From NCBI GenBank assembly GCA_022842065.1, contig JALHQH010000028.1:62001-126000 (forward strand): a stretch of 64,000 bases of DNA, in the 5' to 3' direction. The DNA is from Caldilineaceae bacterium (GTDB lineage Bacteria > Chloroflexota > Anaerolineae > Caldilineales > Caldilineaceae). Shown one piece after another: positions 63,769-64,000 of this stretch (its first letter is position 1; every line of letters begins with the position of its first letter). Made by a program: the position numbers and the translations under genes. The notes below the pieces were generated by a model. That model was given only the letters and a program-made list of their open reading frames with translations. It had not been told where the DNA came from and ran no database searches.

Positions 63769-64000
63769 ACTGCCTCTAAAAGTGGGGTGTATTTCAGCAA
63801 CCCACCACGCTAAGGTGGAGCATTCTATAGAAACCGAGGTGGTTTCTTAGTACTAATTTTAGAACGAATATTTTTCAGGGACGACCACCCGGCGATCAAT
63901 CGCCAGGCATTCTCGTATTACCGCATCAATTGCTTCCCAGGTTCTTTCGGATCTCATGTGGTTGACAAACCCCGCACGGGGCTAAAGCCACCGTGCTACG
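63769..64000. other. intergenic end of the window
   Basis: No gene could be supported. A 32-codon minus-strand frame (MRSERTWEAIDAVI, stop near 63860) is bounded by stops and is probably not real or is a remnant. The last bases (GGGGCTAAAGCCACCGTGCTA) resemble the GGGCTAAAG part of the repeat at 55565-55585, so a related repeat may continue beyond the edge. Confidence 0.4.

Noticed and set aside
63860..63960. Minus-strand 32-codon frame MRSERTWEAIDAVI near the window end
   Set aside because: Too short, closed by a stop just upstream, no ribosome site and no recognisable family; it may be a remnant but cannot be supported.

Overview
The window looks like a chromosomal segment of a GC-rich Chloroflexota bacterium, probably of the Caldilineae/Anaerolineae type. 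This is inferred from three things: large SARP-type regulators with NB-ARC and TPR domains, very large modular surface proteins with Thr/Pro linkers, and several secreted proteins ending in a Y-L-P-x-(I/V)-x-R tail. No rRNA, tRNA, CRISPR array, IS element or phage module was recognised.

Region by region. (1) 155-5413: a BTAD/NB-ARC/TPR regulator (SARP1), then a PadR repressor with a consensus promoter and a palindromic operator, a membrane protein, and a related N-terminal domain fused to a glyoxalase-like domain. (2) 5613-7965: an MFS exporter and a Fic protein split over two overlapping genes. (3) 8153-14473 (minus): a 1942-residue SpvB/FG-GAP/RHS protein resembling a fused Tc-toxin B/C component, followed by a small Big-1 surface protein. 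(4) 14817-18155 (minus): SARP2, divergent from (5) 18746-41077 (plus): a 6371-residue surface protein ending in a type I dockerin, followed by two secreted cohesin-domain proteins. (6) 41213-44392 (minus): SARP3. (7) 44562-57021 (minus, in transcription order): a fibre-like protein, a helix-rich 980-residue secreted protein, a tagged secreted protein, a second SpvB/RHS protein and a second Big-1 protein. (8) 57445-59590 (minus): three proteins with GyrI-like effector-binding domains, one of them an AraC-family regulator. (9) 59695-63529 (minus): a relic of an amidase gene and a heterodimeric ABC exporter with a possible attenuator leader.

How the parts may work together (inference). The giant dockerin protein and the two cohesin proteins form a likely self-contained, non-cellulosomal surface complex. 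The cohesin partners carry the C-terminal tail that the giant lacks. The two SpvB/RHS loci are paralogous in their long N-terminal and core regions but have unrelated C-terminal domains, and each has a tailed Big-1 protein downstream. An almost identical 20-bp direct-repeat element with 11-bp spacing lies 8 bp from a poor -10 box upstream of both RHS1 and the fibre-protein gene. That is the geometry known for SARP/AfsR activators, and three SARP-type regulators are encoded here, so the two loci may form one regulon.

Intergenic DNA is rich in long perfect hairpins and short-period inverted repeats. One such repeat appears to have been captured inside the coding region of SARP1.
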